Positions 34,401 to 42,532 are shown, counted from the stretch's first letter. The stretch is 64,000 nt of DNA from Streptomyces lateritius (GCF_014649715.1 NZ_BMTO01000002.1:1-64000); one strand, 5' to 3'. Notes: a model not told the origin generated them from the sequence alone. Numbers and translations are program-made.

Positions 34401-35406
34401 CGAGCGACGCCGCAAGGTGGCCGAGGACAAGGACCTGGAGGCGCTCAAGCTGAAGCTGCGCCCCAAGGCCCGCCAGGCCCTCTCCAAGGCCGCCGCGGCG
34501 GCCACGGCGGGCCCGGACGGCTCCGGGCAGTCCCTGGAGCGCACGGGGCTCACGGAGTGGACGATCGGCACCCTCACCAAGATCTTCGAGACCCGGCGGG
34601 CCGGCCAGCCGGTCAAGGCCTACCCGGCGCTCGTGGACGAGGGCGACACCGTCGCCGTACGACTCTTCGACACGGAGGCCGAGCAGGAGCGGGCGATGTG
34701 GCGGGGGACGCGGAAGCTGATCCTGCTGAACATCCCGGTGAATCCGGCGAAGTTCGCCTCGGACAAGCTGACCAACCAGCAGAAGCTGGCCCTGTCGCGG
34801 AACCCGCACGGCTCGATCCAGGCCCTCTTCGACGACTGCGCCACCGCGGCGGCGGACAAGCTGATCGCGGACCACGGCGGACCGGTCTGGGACGAGGAGT
34901 CCTTCCGGAAGCTCTACGACAAGGTCCGCGCGGACCTCGTCGACACGACGGTGCGGACGGTGGGCCAGGTCCAGCAGATCCTCGCGGCCTGGCAGGCGTG
35001 CGAGCGGCGGCTCAAGGCGACGAACAGCCTGGCGCTGATGAAGAACCTGGCGGATGTCCGCGAGCAGCTGGCGTGGCTGATGCCGGCGGGCTTCGTCACG
35101 AAAACGGGTATGCGGCGGCTGCCGGACCTGATGCGCTACCTGGTGGCGGTGGACCGCCGGCTGCAGCAGATGCCGACGGGGGTCCAGCGGGACACCACGC
35201 GCATGGAGAAGGTCCACGAGATGCAGGACGAGTACGCCTGGCTGCTCGAACAGCTCCCGCAGGGGCGGCCGGTGCCGAAGGAGGTCACCGACATCCGCTG
35301 GATGATCGAGGAGCTCCGGGTCAGCTATTTCGCGCACGCGCTGGGAACGGCGTACCCCGTCTCCGACAAGCGGATCGTGAAGGCGATCGACGCGGCGGCA
35401 CCGTAG
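31468..35406 (+). CDS. hrpA: ATP-dependent RNA helicase HrpA (DEAH family)
   Basis: The 1312-residue length is normal for bacterial HrpA. Walker A is VIVAGETGSGKTTQIPKIC (near residue 95), the DEAH box is IIIDEAHERSLNIDF, motif III is VVITSATIDPERFSRHF, and motifs V/VI are VLATNVAETSLTVPGIKYVI and ASANQRKGRCGRTSDGICIRLY. The helicase-associated (HA2), OB-fold (DUF3418) and long C-terminal HrpA regions follow, the last with coiled-coil character. In other bacteria HrpA resolves stalled or collided ribosomes and processes mRNA. The ATG at 31468 begins MSTSFAALQSVLAEVSLRDA. It is monocistronic, followed by a tRNA-Asp on the same strand. Confidence 0.96.
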   Translation: MSTSFAALQSVLAEVSLRDAHRLGRRLEGARRIRKPEAREAVLDEIAAEAGKAKERVDGRAARVPAITYPEQLPVSQKKDEILEAIRDHQVVIVAGETGSGKTTQIPKICLELGRGVRGMIGHTQPRRIAARTVAERVADELKTPLGEAVGWKVRFTDQVNPDATFVKLMTDGILLAEIQTDRELRAYDTIIIDEAHERSLNIDFLLGYLAQLLPKRPDLKVVITSATIDPERFSRHFGDAPIVEVSGRTYPVEVRYRPLLEEDSEESDRDQITAICDAVDELQAEGPGDILVFLSGEREIRDTADALIKKQLRSTEILPLYARLSHAEQHRVFQAHSGRRIVLATNVAETSLTVPGIKYVIDPGTARISRYSHRTKVQRLPIEPVSQASANQRKGRCGRTSDGICIRLYSEDDFVSRPEFTDAEILRTNLASVILQMTAAGLGEIEKFPFIDPPDHRNIRDGVQLLQELGAIDPAEKDPKKRLTQQGRKLSQLPVDPRLARMVLEAERNGCVREVMVIAAALSIQDPRERPAEKQAQADQQHARFKDETSDFLAFLNLWRYVREQQKERGSSSFRRMCKQEYLNFLRIREWQDIYAQLRTVAKQMGIHLNDEDAPEQSVHVSLLAGLLSHIGMKDVKEGAKNEYLGARSAKFAIFPGSALFKKPPRFIMSAELVETSRLWARVNAKIEPEWIEPLAQHLIKKTYSEPHWEKDQAAVMAIEKVTLYGVPIVTDRKVNYGKIDPEASRELFIRNALVEGDWRTHHKFFADNRRLLTEVEELEHRARRRDILVDDETLFDFYDQRVPEHVVSGAHFDSWWKHKRREEPEFLDFEREMLINEKAGAVTKDDYPDSWRQGPLKFRVTYQFEPGADADGVTVHIPLQVLNQVTDEGFDWQIPGLREEVVTELIRSLPKPIRRHYVPAPNYASRFLDSAVPRQEPLPVTLARELQRMVGVPVTAEDFDLSRVPDHLKITFRIVDERRRKVAEDKDLEALKLKLRPKARQALSKAAAAATAGPDGSGQSLERTGLTEWTIGTLTKIFETRRAGQPVKAYPALVDEGDTVAVRLFDTEAEQERAMWRGTRKLILLNIPVNPAKFASDKLTNQQKLALSRNPHGSIQALFDDCATAAADKLIADHGGPVWDEESFRKLYDKVRADLVDTTVRTVGQVQQILAAWQACERRLKATNSLALMKNLADVREQLAWLMPAGFVTKTGMRRLPDLMRYLVAVDRRLQQMPTGVQRDTTRMEKVHEMQDEYAWLLEQLPQGRPVPKEVTDIRWMIEELRVSYFAHALGTAYPVSDKRIVKAIDAAAP

Positions 35407-35549
35407 GGACTGCCCTGGAAACGCCCTGGCGGCGGCCGTGCGGGGGGCCTGCGGGCCCTGTCCGGGGGTGGCGCCTTGCGCCGGTTCGACCAGACCCTCT
35501 GACCTGCTGTACAGTCTTCTTCGCAGCCCCCTCGCGGAGCTGCGAACGA

Positions 35550-35623
35550 GGTCCTGTGGAGCAGTTGGTTAGCTCGCCACCCTGTCAAGGTGGAGGTCGC
35601 GGGTTCAAGTCCCGTCAGGATCG
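35550..35623 (+). tRNA. tRNA-Asp (GTC), copy 2
   Basis: A 74-base cloverleaf identical to the tRNA-Asp at 28967-29040, about 6.6 kb away in the same orientation. Anticodon loop CTGTCAA. Confidence 0.95.
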
Positions 35624-35630
35624 CCGCAGA

Positions 35631-35660
35631 GAAGGCCCGCACCGTGAGGTGCGGGCCTTC
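35631..35660 (+). terminator. Terminator of tRNA-Asp copy 2
   Basis: GAAGGCCCGCACC and GGTGCGGGCCTTC form a perfect 13-bp stem with a four-base loop, followed by TTCGTTTCC. Confidence 0.8.
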
Positions 35661-35750
35661 TTCGTTTCCTCCGCGTGTATTGACGGCGCCGCCCGTCGCC
35701 CGGTACCCCAGACATCAGGGAATCGGGGGCCCACACCGGAGGTGTCGCAC

Positions 35751-35972
35751 ATGGCCGCGGCGTCCGCAGCACGTGAGTCGAGACATGAGACACGCGCGCT
35801 GCTGCGCGCCCATCTGGCGGCCGCGTCCCGCTACGGACACATCACGCGCCACTGCGCCGTCTGCCATCGCCTGTTGCGGCTCGTCATGGAGCTCCCGGAC
35901 GTCCCGGACGCGGGCCCCCCGACCGTCCCGGACCCGGACGACACCCAGGACGAAGGTCCCATCAGCCCATGA
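35751..35972 (+). CDS. Small CxxC protein (DUF6274-like)
   Basis: This 73-residue protein starts at ATG 35751, with GGAGG nine bases upstream. A basic, helical N-terminus (ESRHETRALLRAHLAAASRYG) leads into HITRHCAVCHRLLRLVMEL, where a CxxC flanked by histidines could bind zinc. The C-terminus is acidic and proline-rich. From memory a family called DUF6274 sits beside bldC in Streptomyces and fits this description. Function unknown. It is convergent with bldC, whose terminator separates them. Confidence 0.75.
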   Translation: MAAASAARESRHETRALLRAHLAAASRYGHITRHCAVCHRLLRLVMELPDVPDAGPPTVPDPDDTQDEGPISP

Positions 35973-36145
35973 ACGACGGCGGGTTGGGCTTCGTCCGGGG
36001 GTGGGACGCCGCTCTTGGCAAGACTTCGCCCGTGTGACGGGTGTCACCGGACGAGTTTGAGAAACCGCTTCACTTATACCCTCCCTACACCGGCCCCATT
36101 TAATATGTGCAATTGCACCACACCTCAGGGCGCACGGGCCGACAC

Positions 36146-36185
36146 AAAAAAGATCGCGCTGGACCCGGCGGAGTCCAGCGCGATC
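36146..36185 (-). terminator. Intrinsic terminator of bldC
   Basis: GATCGCGCTGGAC and GTCCAGCGCGATC form a perfect 13-bp stem, and on the minus strand it is followed by six T residues (AAAAAA at 36146-36151 on the plus strand). This is a textbook rho-independent terminator, rare in this GC-rich window. Confidence 0.9.
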
Positions 36186-36292
36186 GGTGACGAAGAGCCT
36201 GTTGGGGCAGGCGCCAGTCGGCAGAGCTAGGGGTGGGCGGTCCAGGTTGGGGGACCCGGAAATGCCCGGTGAAGCGGGGTGTTGCGCGTACC

Positions 36293-36499
36293 TCAGGCCT
36301 CGCTGCGCTGCTGCGGAATGCCCGCCAGCAGGGCGCGGACCTCAGCCTCGCGGTACCGGCGATGTCCACCCAGCGTGCGGATGGACGTGAGCTTTCCTGC
36401 CTTCGCCCAACGGGTCACCGTCTTCGGGTCCACACGGAACATCGTGGCAACCTCAGCGGGGGTCAGCAGCGGCTCGGCATCAGGGGTGCGAGCGGTCAT
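36293..36499 (-). CDS. bldC: Developmental transcriptional regulator BldC
   Basis: The 68-residue protein is a single MerR-like winged helix without an effector domain: LLTPAEVATMFRVDPKTVTRWAKAGKLTSIRTLGGHRRYREAEVRALL. This matches Streptomyces BldC, which binds direct repeats head-to-tail and represses premature sporulation genes, keeping vegetative growth going. Length and sequence fit without gaps. The ATG at 36499 has GAGGAGG seven bases upstream. The gene is monocistronic, with a palindrome in its leader and a strong T-tract terminator, and has about 500 bases of non-coding DNA upstream, as expected for a highly regulated developmental gene. Confidence 0.97.
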   Translation of the reverse strand: MTARTPDAEPLLTPAEVATMFRVDPKTVTRWAKAGKLTSIRTLGGHRRYREAEVRALLAGIPQQRSEA

Positions 36500-36516
36500 G
36501 AGCGGCCTCCTCGGGA

Positions 36517-36536
36517 GAACCGAACCTTCTCGGTTC
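36517..36536 (-). promoter_or_regulatory. Palindrome in the bldC leader
   Basis: GAACCGA and TCGGTTC flank a six-base centre about 17 bases upstream of the bldC start codon. It could be an operator or an mRNA hairpin close to the ribosome-binding site. Confidence 0.45.
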
Positions 36537-37012
36537 TTTCCTCTAAATTCTGCACCTTGACCCGCGTTGCCCGAAATGGCGGACGCGAGCCGAGTCGGTT
36601 ATAGGACGAACGGCTTGTCCTCGGCACTACAACTACACCATCCGTCCAGCCACGTCGGCCAAACCGATGGAATTGCCCTCGCAGGTGTTCATCAGCGGGC
36701 GGAAGTCGATGGACCATGCCATAACGGACAGTCACGCCACTGTGACGATCAGTCACAGAGCGATCAGGAGTCCTCAGACCCCCCATAGAGTGCAATGTCG
36801 AGCGTTCCGCCCAAAGATGGACGGAAGGAACCCTCCCCGGACTCCTTGTCCTATTTTGGCACGAGGATGGGTGATGGGCGCAAGAGCGCGGTAAGTGCTG
36901 TCCGTCACGCTTGAGCCAAAGGCCCGGATCGGGACCCTACGTCCCGTCGCGCCGAAAGATCTTCACAGTGCTTGAAGATCATTTACATCAGGTCGAGGTG
37001 TCCTGTCGACGG
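36537..37012. other. Upstream region of bldC
   Basis: No credible gene is seen in these 476 bases; open frames lack ribosome-binding sites. At 36729-36758 alternating half-sites GTCAC, GTGAC and GTCAC, each with an adjacent A/T-rich base, form overlapping dyads resembling a Crp/FNR-type site with a seven-base spacer. The region is moderately AT-rich and probably holds the bldC promoter(s). Confidence 0.45.
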
Positions 37013-37867
37013 TCAGTTGGAGAACTGGAGGTTGCGGACCTCGCGCCACCGCTCCGCGAGCCGGCCGTACGCCTCGCTCGCGCCGTCCCCGTCACCGTCC
37101 CGGAGGGCCGCCACCGCCTCCGCCACGTCCGCCGCCGACCGGTCCGCCGCCAGCCGCTCCGCGGACAGGGCGTGCACCAGGCCGCCGTAGTCCAGCTCGA
37201 CCAGCGCCCGAGGGTGGAACTCCTCCAGCCACCGGCCCACATCGACCAGCCCCTCGGTGAGCGGCCCCTCGCCGATCGCCTCCCGCAGGGTCCGCAGCGC
37301 CCGCGCCAGCCGACGCCGGGCCTGCACCATCGGCGTGCGGTAGCGGAGGACCGTCACCGTGCCCCGCTCCGGCTCCCCCGGCACGTACGCGCGCTCCTCG
37401 TCCGCGAACAGCGCGAACCAGCGCACGGGGACCTGCCAGACCGCCGTACGGATCCACGGCCTCGCGTCCGGGTTCCGCTCCCGCCAGCGCTCGTGGTCCG
37501 CCGCCACCTGCTCCCGCACCACCGGCGGCACCATGGCGTCGAGGACCGGCCGCGGCACGGTCCCCGCCTCGGTCAGCTCCTCCAGGGCCAGCCAGCCCCG
37601 CATCCGGGTCCGCCACGGGCAGACCACGACCACCCCGTCGACGTCCGCGACAAAGGCGTCACCGCTCTCGTGGACCGGCACCGGCACGGGCGGGGTCGGC
37701 AGCAAGTCGGCGAGCGAGCGGCGCAGTTCGTCCTGTGCGGTGCGGGTGTCCGCCCGGCGCGCGTACCGCGCCCAGTGGCCCCGCTCCGGCTCGGGGAACG
37801 CCGCCAGCGGCTCGTACACCCGCAGGTAGGTGGCGTACGGAACGAGGACCGAGGAGGCGACCGACAT
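37013..37867 (-). CDS. Conserved hypothetical protein, 284 aa
   Basis: I do not recognise a named domain. The protein is soluble with a strongly charged, helical C-terminal half (TPMVQARRRLARALRTLREAIG and AEAVAALRDGDGDGASEAYGRL). It begins SVASSVLVPYATYLRVYEPLAAFPEPERGHWARYA, which has the look of a conserved actinobacterial family with fixed synteny between bldC and vdh. The start is ATG 37867. It is divergent from vdh across a gap with two palindromes. A role near BldC or branched-chain metabolism would be guesswork. Confidence 0.7.
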   Translation of the reverse strand: MSVASSVLVPYATYLRVYEPLAAFPEPERGHWARYARRADTRTAQDELRRSLADLLPTPPVPVPVHESGDAFVADVDGVVVVCPWRTRMRGWLALEELTEAGTVPRPVLDAMVPPVVREQVAADHERWRERNPDARPWIRTAVWQVPVRWFALFADEERAYVPGEPERGTVTVLRYRTPMVQARRRLARALRTLREAIGEGPLTEGLVDVGRWLEEFHPRALVELDYGGLVHALSAERLAADRSAADVAEAVAALRDGDGDGASEAYGRLAERWREVRNLQFSN

Positions 37868-37907
37868 GCCGCGATCCTTCCACGGAGGTAACACCCCGGG
37901 GGGTGAT

Positions 37908-37940
37908 CCTCAGCACTGAGGCGGATCTACGCACGCGTAG
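37908..37940. promoter_or_regulatory. Two adjacent palindromes in the vdh divergent promoter
   Basis: CCTCAGCACTGAGG (37908-37921) and CTACGCACGCGTAG (37927-37940) are both perfect 6+2+6 dyads, both centred on AC or CA, six bases apart between divergent genes. They are good operator candidates. The second resembles the dyad in front of purS (TTCTAC-GCGG-GTAGAA). Confidence 0.55.
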
Positions 37941-38023
37941 GACTTACTCTCTTGCCGAACCGGTCCTCCCCCACCCGCAGGGGGGACCCGACCACCGCCG
38001 CTTCGTACTTGGGAGTCACCACC

Positions 38024-39124
38024 GTGACCGATGTGACCGGCGTTCCTGACGTTCCTGCCGACGTATTGCACACCCTGTTCCACTCGGAGCAGGGTGGCCA
38101 CGAGCAAGTCGTGCTCTGCCAGGACCGCGCCACCGGCCTCAAGGCCGTCATCGCCCTCCACTCCACCGCCCTGGGCCCCGCCCTCGGCGGCACCCGGTTC
38201 TACCCGTACGCCTCCGAGGCCGAGGCCGTCGCCGACGCGCTGAACCTCTCCCGGGGGATGTCGTACAAGAACGCCCTGGCCGGCCTCGACCACGGCGGCG
38301 GCAAGGCCGTCATCATCGGCGACCCCGAGAAGATCAAGACGGAGGAGCTGCTGCTCGCCTACGGGCGCTTCGTGGCCTCCCTCGGCGGCCGGTACGTCAC
38401 CGCCTGCGACGTCGGCACGTACGTCGCCGACATGGACGTCGTGGCCCGCACCAACCGGTGGACCACCGGCCGTTCGCCCGAGAACGGCGGCGCCGGCGAC
38501 TCCTCGGTCCTCACCGCCTTCGGCGTCTTCCAGGGCATGCGCGCCTCCGCGCAGACCCTCTGGGGCGACCCGACCCTGCGCGGCCGCAAGGTCGGCGTCG
38601 CGGGCGTCGGCAAGGTCGGCCACTACCTGGTCGAGCACCTCCTCCAGGACGGCGCCGAGGTCGTCGTCACGGACGTCCGCGAGGAGTCCGTGCGCCGGAT
38701 CACCGACCGGTTCCCGCAGGTCGCCGTCGTCCCCGACACCGACGCGCTGATCCGCGTCGAGGGGCTCGACGTCTACGCCCCCTGCGCGCTCGGCGGCGCC
38801 CTGAACGACGAGACGGTGCCGGCCCTGACCGCGAAGATCGTCTGCGGTGCGGCCAACAACCAGCTCGCGCACCCCGGTGTCGAGAAGGACCTCTCGGACC
38901 GCGGGATCCTCTACGCGCCCGACTACGTCGTCAACGCCGGTGGCGTGATCCAGGTCGCCGACGAGCTGCACGGCTTCGACTTCGACCGGTGCAAGGCGAA
39001 GGCCACGAAGATCTTCGACACCACGCTGGCCATATTCGCACGTGCGAAGGCGGACGGGATCCCGCCGGCCGCAGCCGCCGACCGGCTCGCCGAGCAGCGG
39101 ATGGCCGAGGCTCGCCGCGGCTGA
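38024..39124 (+). CDS. vdh: Valine (Leu/Phe/Val) dehydrogenase
   Basis: This 366-residue member of the Glu/Leu/Phe/Val dehydrogenase family matches Streptomyces Vdh closely. The substrate domain has [19 protein letters not shown] and [19 protein letters not shown] with the catalytic Lys. The NAD domain has [18 protein letters not shown] and later [11 protein letters not shown] and [18 protein letters not shown]. It deaminates branched-chain amino acids to 2-oxo acids, which feed primers for fatty acids and polyketides. The start is GTG 38024, giving MTDVTG. Its promoter region contains the double palindrome. Confidence 0.95.
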   Translation: MTDVTGVPDVPADVLHTLFHSEQGGHEQVVLCQDRATGLKAVIALHSTALGPALGGTRFYPYASEAEAVADALNLSRGMSYKNALAGLDHGGGKAVIIGDPEKIKTEELLLAYGRFVASLGGRYVTACDVGTYVADMDVVARTNRWTTGRSPENGGAGDSSVLTAFGVFQGMRASAQTLWGDPTLRGRKVGVAGVGKVGHYLVEHLLQDGAEVVVTDVREESVRRITDRFPQVAVVPDTDALIRVEGLDVYAPCALGGALNDETVPALTAKIVCGAANNQLAHPGVEKDLSDRGILYAPDYVVNAGGVIQVADELHGFDFDRCKAKATKIFDTTLAIFARAKADGIPPAAAADRLAEQRMAEARRG

Positions 39125-39450
39125 ATCTTGACCAGGGCCGGCCCGGCGGGCAGTGCTCGTGATCGCTCGCGGTGGTGGACTTTGGAGGTTCACCCCAATC
39201 GAGAGATGACTCACCCCGGTCGGCGGGTCGGCCCTCCAGAAGAGGTTAAAATCGCGATTGACCAGCGAGGACAGGGCACCTCGATGGTTCTGTACCGGGT
39301 CATGTGATGCGTGCGGCGTACCGTATGGCCACGGAAGCAGGTACCGTTGAAGCCCTACGGACCGGTCTCTCCACCGAGAGCCCGTTCTGAACCATGAACG
39401 CGTGTCAAGACTCTGGGGCCGTCGAGCCCCGTCACCGAGGGGGTCGAGCC
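39125..39450. other. Intergenic region vdh to DUF3073-like gene
   Basis: There is no credible gene in these 326 bases. A relatively AT-rich segment (39240-39262, containing GAGGTTAAAATCG and TTGACC) could be a promoter, which would give the DUF3073-like gene a leader of over 100 bases. A weak hairpin pairs GGTCTCT with AGAGCC near 39362-39381. Confidence 0.4.
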
Positions 39451-39708
39451 ATGGGGCGCGGCCGGGCAAAGGCCAAGCAGACGAAGGTCGCCCGCCAGCT
39501 GAAGTACAGCAGCGGCGGGACTGACCTGTCGCGTCTGGCCAGCGAGCTGGGCGCTTCGACTTCGAGCCAGCCGCCGAATGGCGAGCCGTTCGAGGACGAC
39601 GACGAGGAAGACGACCCGTACGCGCAGTACGCGGATCTCTACAACACGGACGACGAGGACGAGGACGACGAGTCCGGTCCCGGGGCGTCCTCCCAGCGTC
39701 GCGCTTGA
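39451..39708 (+). CDS. DUF3073 family protein
   Basis: This 85-residue protein has a conserved basic start (GRGRAKAKQTKVARQLKYSS) and a strongly acidic end (EPFEDDDEEDDPYAQYADLY, then DDEDEDDESG). That polarity is characteristic of the actinobacterial DUF3073 family. The basic part could contact RNA or DNA; the function is unknown. The ATG at 39451 is preceded by a GAGGGGG run. The gene ends before a good terminator and is convergent with purM. Confidence 0.85.
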   Translation: MGRGRAKAKQTKVARQLKYSSGGTDLSRLASELGASTSSQPPNGEPFEDDDEEDDPYAQYADLYNTDDEDEDDESGPGASSQRRA

Positions 39709-39738
39709 CCTCTTAACAAGGGCGCTGCTCACACCGAC

Positions 39739-39766
39739 ACCCGGTCCAGGGATACCTGGACCGGGT
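39739..39766 (+). terminator. Terminator of the DUF3073-like gene
   Basis: ACCCGGTCCAGG and CCTGGACCGGGT form a perfect 12-bp stem with a four-base loop, followed by TTCT. Confidence 0.85.
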
Positions 39767-39833
39767 TTCTGTGCTGCCCGTACGCGGGCGCCGACCACAC
39801 ACCGCCGTACCGGGCCGTACCCGGAACAGCAGC

Positions 39834-39869
39834 GCGGGCGGCCCGGAGACGAGACTCCGGACCGCCCGC
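39834..39869 (-). terminator. Terminator of purF-purM
   Basis: GCGGGCGGCCCGGA pairs with TCCGGACCGCCCGC (one G-T pair) around an eight-base loop, eight bases beyond the purM stop codon on the minus strand. Confidence 0.75.
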
Positions 39870-39876
39870 GGATGTC

Positions 39877-40956
39877 CTACTTGGCGTAGTCCCCGACCAG
39901 CTCGGCGCCCGTCGCACGGTCACCGCGCTCGGTGATCTCGCCCGCGACCCACGCCTCGACCCCGCGGTCCTCGAACGTGGCGAGGGCCACCTCCACGGAC
40001 TCGGCCGGGACGACGGCCATCATGCCGACGCCCATGTTCAGGGTCTTCTCCAGCTCCAGGCGCTCCACCTGCCCGGCTTTGCCGACCAGGTCGAAGATCC
40101 CGCCCGGGGTCCACGTCGAACGGTCGACCGTCGCGTGCAGCCCGTCCGGGATTACGCGGGCCAGATTGGCGGCCAGACCGCCACCCGTGATGTGGCTGAA
40201 GGCGTGCACCTCGGCCGTGCGGGTGAGCGCCAGACAGTCCAGCGAGTAGATCTTGGTCGGCTCCAGCAGCTCCTCGCCCAGGGTGCGGCCGAGCTCCTCG
40301 ACACGCTGCTCGAGACTCATGCCGGCCCGGTCGAAGAGCACGTGGCGGACGAGCGAGTACCCGTTGGAGTGAAGGCCGGAGGACGCCATCGCGATGACCG
40401 CGTCACCCGTACGGATGCGATCCGGTCCGAGCAGCCGGTCCGCCTCGACCACGCCCGTACCGGCGCCGGCGACGTCGAAGTCGTCCGGGCCGAGCAGGCC
40501 GGGGTGCTCGGCGGTCTCGCCGCCGACCAGGGCGCAGCCGGCCAGGACGCAGCCCTCGGCGATGCCCTTGACGATGGCGGCGACCCGCTCGGGGTGGACC
40601 TTGCCGACGCAGATGTAGTCGGTCATGAAGAGCGGCTCGGCGCCGCAGACGACGATGTCGTCCATGACCATCGCGACCAGGTCGTGGCCGATGGTGTCGT
40701 ACACGCCCATCCGGCGGGCGATGTCCACCTTCGTGCCGACACCGTCGGTGGCGGAGGCGAGCAGCGGACGCTCGTAGCGCTTGAGGGCGGATGCGTCGAA
40801 GAGACCGGCGAAGCCACCGAGGCCACCGAGGACCTCGGGGCGCTGCGTCTTCTTCACCCACTCCTTCATCAGCTCGACGGCGCGGTCGCCCGCCTCGATG
40901 TCGACGCCCGCGGCTGCGTAGCTGGCGCCGCCCTCGGCACTGGGGTTCTGAGACAT
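39877..40956 (-). CDS. purM: Phosphoribosylformylglycinamidine cyclo-ligase (AIR synthetase)
   Basis: This 359-residue enzyme closes FGAM to aminoimidazole ribotide using ATP, step five of de novo purine synthesis. Family motifs include YERPLLASATDGVGTKVDIA, HDLVAMVMDDIVVCGAEPLF, ALVGGETAEHPG and FSHITGGGLAANLARVIP. The GAGVDIEAGDRAVELMK-like N-terminus is normal. The start is ATG 40956. It lies 42 bases downstream of purF on the same strand and shares a terminator with it, so the two form an operon. Confidence 0.97.
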   Translation of the reverse strand: MSQNPSAEGGASYAAAGVDIEAGDRAVELMKEWVKKTQRPEVLGGLGGFAGLFDASALKRYERPLLASATDGVGTKVDIARRMGVYDTIGHDLVAMVMDDIVVCGAEPLFMTDYICVGKVHPERVAAIVKGIAEGCVLAGCALVGGETAEHPGLLGPDDFDVAGAGTGVVEADRLLGPDRIRTGDAVIAMASSGLHSNGYSLVRHVLFDRAGMSLEQRVEELGRTLGEELLEPTKIYSLDCLALTRTAEVHAFSHITGGGLAANLARVIPDGLHATVDRSTWTPGGIFDLVGKAGQVERLELEKTLNMGVGMMAVVPAESVEVALATFEDRGVEAWVAGEITERGDRATGAELVGDYAK

Positions 40957-40998
40957 GGGTTCAGAGCTTTCGTGTCGTACTGCAGAGAACGCAGGGTC

Positions 40999-42525
40999 TT
41001 ACGGGCGACGCAGGGCGTCGGAGGCCGCGGTCGCGGCGGGGCCGGCGGCCAGCTCGGTCTCCAGGAGCTGCTTGCCGAGCAGTTCGGGGTCCGGAAGCTC
41101 CATCGGGTACTCGCCGTCGAAGCAGGCACGGCAGAGGTTCGGCTTCTGGATGGTGGTCGCCTCGATCATCCCGTCGAGGGAGATGTACGAGAGCGAGTCC
41201 GCGCCGAGCGACTTGCCGATCTCGTCGACACTCATGCCGTTGGCGATCAGCTCCGCCCGGGTGGCGAAGTCGATGCCGAAGAAGCACGGCCACTTCACGG
41301 GCGGGGAGGAGATCCGGATGTGGACCTCGGCGGCGCCCGCCTCGCGGAGCATCCGGACGAGGGCGCGCTGGGTGTTGCCGCGGACGATCGAGTCGTCGAC
41401 GACGACGAGCTTCTTCCCCTTGATGACTTCCTTCAGGGGGTTCAGCTTCAGCCGGATACCCAGCTGGCGGATGGTCTGGGAGGGCTGGATGAAGGTACGG
41501 CCGACATAGGCGTTCTTCACCAGGCCCGCGCCGAACGGGATGCCGCTGGCCTCGGCGTAGCCGATCGCGGCCGGGGTGCCGGACTCCGGCGTCGCTATGA
41601 CGAGGTCCGCCTCGACCGGGGCCTCCTTGGCGAGGCGCCGGCCCATCTCGACACGGGAGAGATAGACGTTCCGTCCGGCGATGTCGGTGTCCGGGCGGGC
41701 CAGGTACACGTACTCGAAGACACAGCCCTTGGGCTTCGCTTCCGCGAATCGCGAGGTACGGATGCCGTTCTCGTCGATCGCGATCATCTCGCCCGGCTCG
41801 ACCTCGCGGACGAAGCTGGCGCCGCAGATGTCGAGGGCGGCGGACTCGGAGGCGACGACCCAGCCCCGCTCGAGGCGGCCGAGGACCAGCGGGCGGATGC
41901 CCTGGGGGTCACGGGCCGCGTAGAGCGTGTGCTCGTCCATGAAGACGAGGGAGAAGGCGCCCCGGACATCGGGAAGCACCTTCGCGGCGGCCTGCTCGAT
42001 GGTGAGCGGCTTGCCGTCCTCGTCGACCTGGGCGGCGAGGAGGGCCGTCAGGAGGTCGGTGTCGTTGGTGGCGGCGACCCGGGTGGAGCGGCCTTCCTTC
42101 TTGGGAAGGTCGGCGACCATCTCGGCGAGCTGCGCCGTGTTCACCAGGTTGCCGTTGTGGCCGAGCGCGATGGAGCCGTGGGCGGTTGCCCGGAACGTCG
42201 GCTGCGCGTTCTCCCACACGGAGGCACCGGTGGTCGAGTAGCGGGCGTGACCGACCGCGATATGACCCTGGAGGGAACCGAGAGAGGTCTCGTCGAAGAC
42301 CTGGGACACAAGGCCCATGTCCTTGAAGACGAGGATCTGGGAGCCGTTGCTGACCGCGATTCCCGCGGATTCCTGGCCCCGATGCTGGAGGGCGTAGAGC
42401 CCGAAGTACGTGAGCTTTGCGACCTCTTCACCCGGAGCCCAGACACCGAAGACGCCGCAAGCGTCCTGGGGGCCCTTCTCGCCGGGAAGCAGATCGTGAT
42501 TGAGTCGACCGTCACCACGTGGCAC
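40999..42525 (-). CDS. purF: Amidophosphoribosyltransferase
   Basis: This 508-residue enzyme makes phosphoribosylamine from PRPP and glutamine, the committed step of purine synthesis. The mature Ntn residue is the Cys in KGPQDACGVFGVW, so the first 20 or so residues are a propeptide. The glutaminase domain has YALQHRGQESAG and GHARYSTTGAS. The PRPP site is KKLVVVDDSIVRGNTQRALV. Cysteines near the C-terminus (LCRACFDGEYPM) fit the iron-sulfur type. The GTG at 42525 lies seven bases after TACACT, with no usable ribosome-binding site, so a leaderless mRNA is likely. Operon with purM. Confidence 0.97.
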   Translation of the reverse strand: MPRGDGRLNHDLLPGEKGPQDACGVFGVWAPGEEVAKLTYFGLYALQHRGQESAGIAVSNGSQILVFKDMGLVSQVFDETSLGSLQGHIAVGHARYSTTGASVWENAQPTFRATAHGSIALGHNGNLVNTAQLAEMVADLPKKEGRSTRVAATNDTDLLTALLAAQVDEDGKPLTIEQAAAKVLPDVRGAFSLVFMDEHTLYAARDPQGIRPLVLGRLERGWVVASESAALDICGASFVREVEPGEMIAIDENGIRTSRFAEAKPKGCVFEYVYLARPDTDIAGRNVYLSRVEMGRRLAKEAPVEADLVIATPESGTPAAIGYAEASGIPFGAGLVKNAYVGRTFIQPSQTIRQLGIRLKLNPLKEVIKGKKLVVVDDSIVRGNTQRALVRMLREAGAAEVHIRISSPPVKWPCFFGIDFATRAELIANGMSVDEIGKSLGADSLSYISLDGMIEATTIQKPNLCRACFDGEYPMELPDPELLGKQLLETELAAGPAATAASDALRRP

Positions 42526-42532
42526 GTCTCCG

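Noticed and set aside
30979..35337. A 1452-codon minus-strand frame antisense to hrpA
   Set aside because: Its translation is low-complexity Asp/Leu/Val/Arg-rich shadow sequence. Only the 3' 113 codons, starting at ATG 31320 with a signal peptide, form a credible gene.
36729..36758. Definite Crp site upstream of bldC
   Set aside because: The TGTGA/TCACA arms are separated by seven rather than six bases, so it was kept only as a generic dyad.
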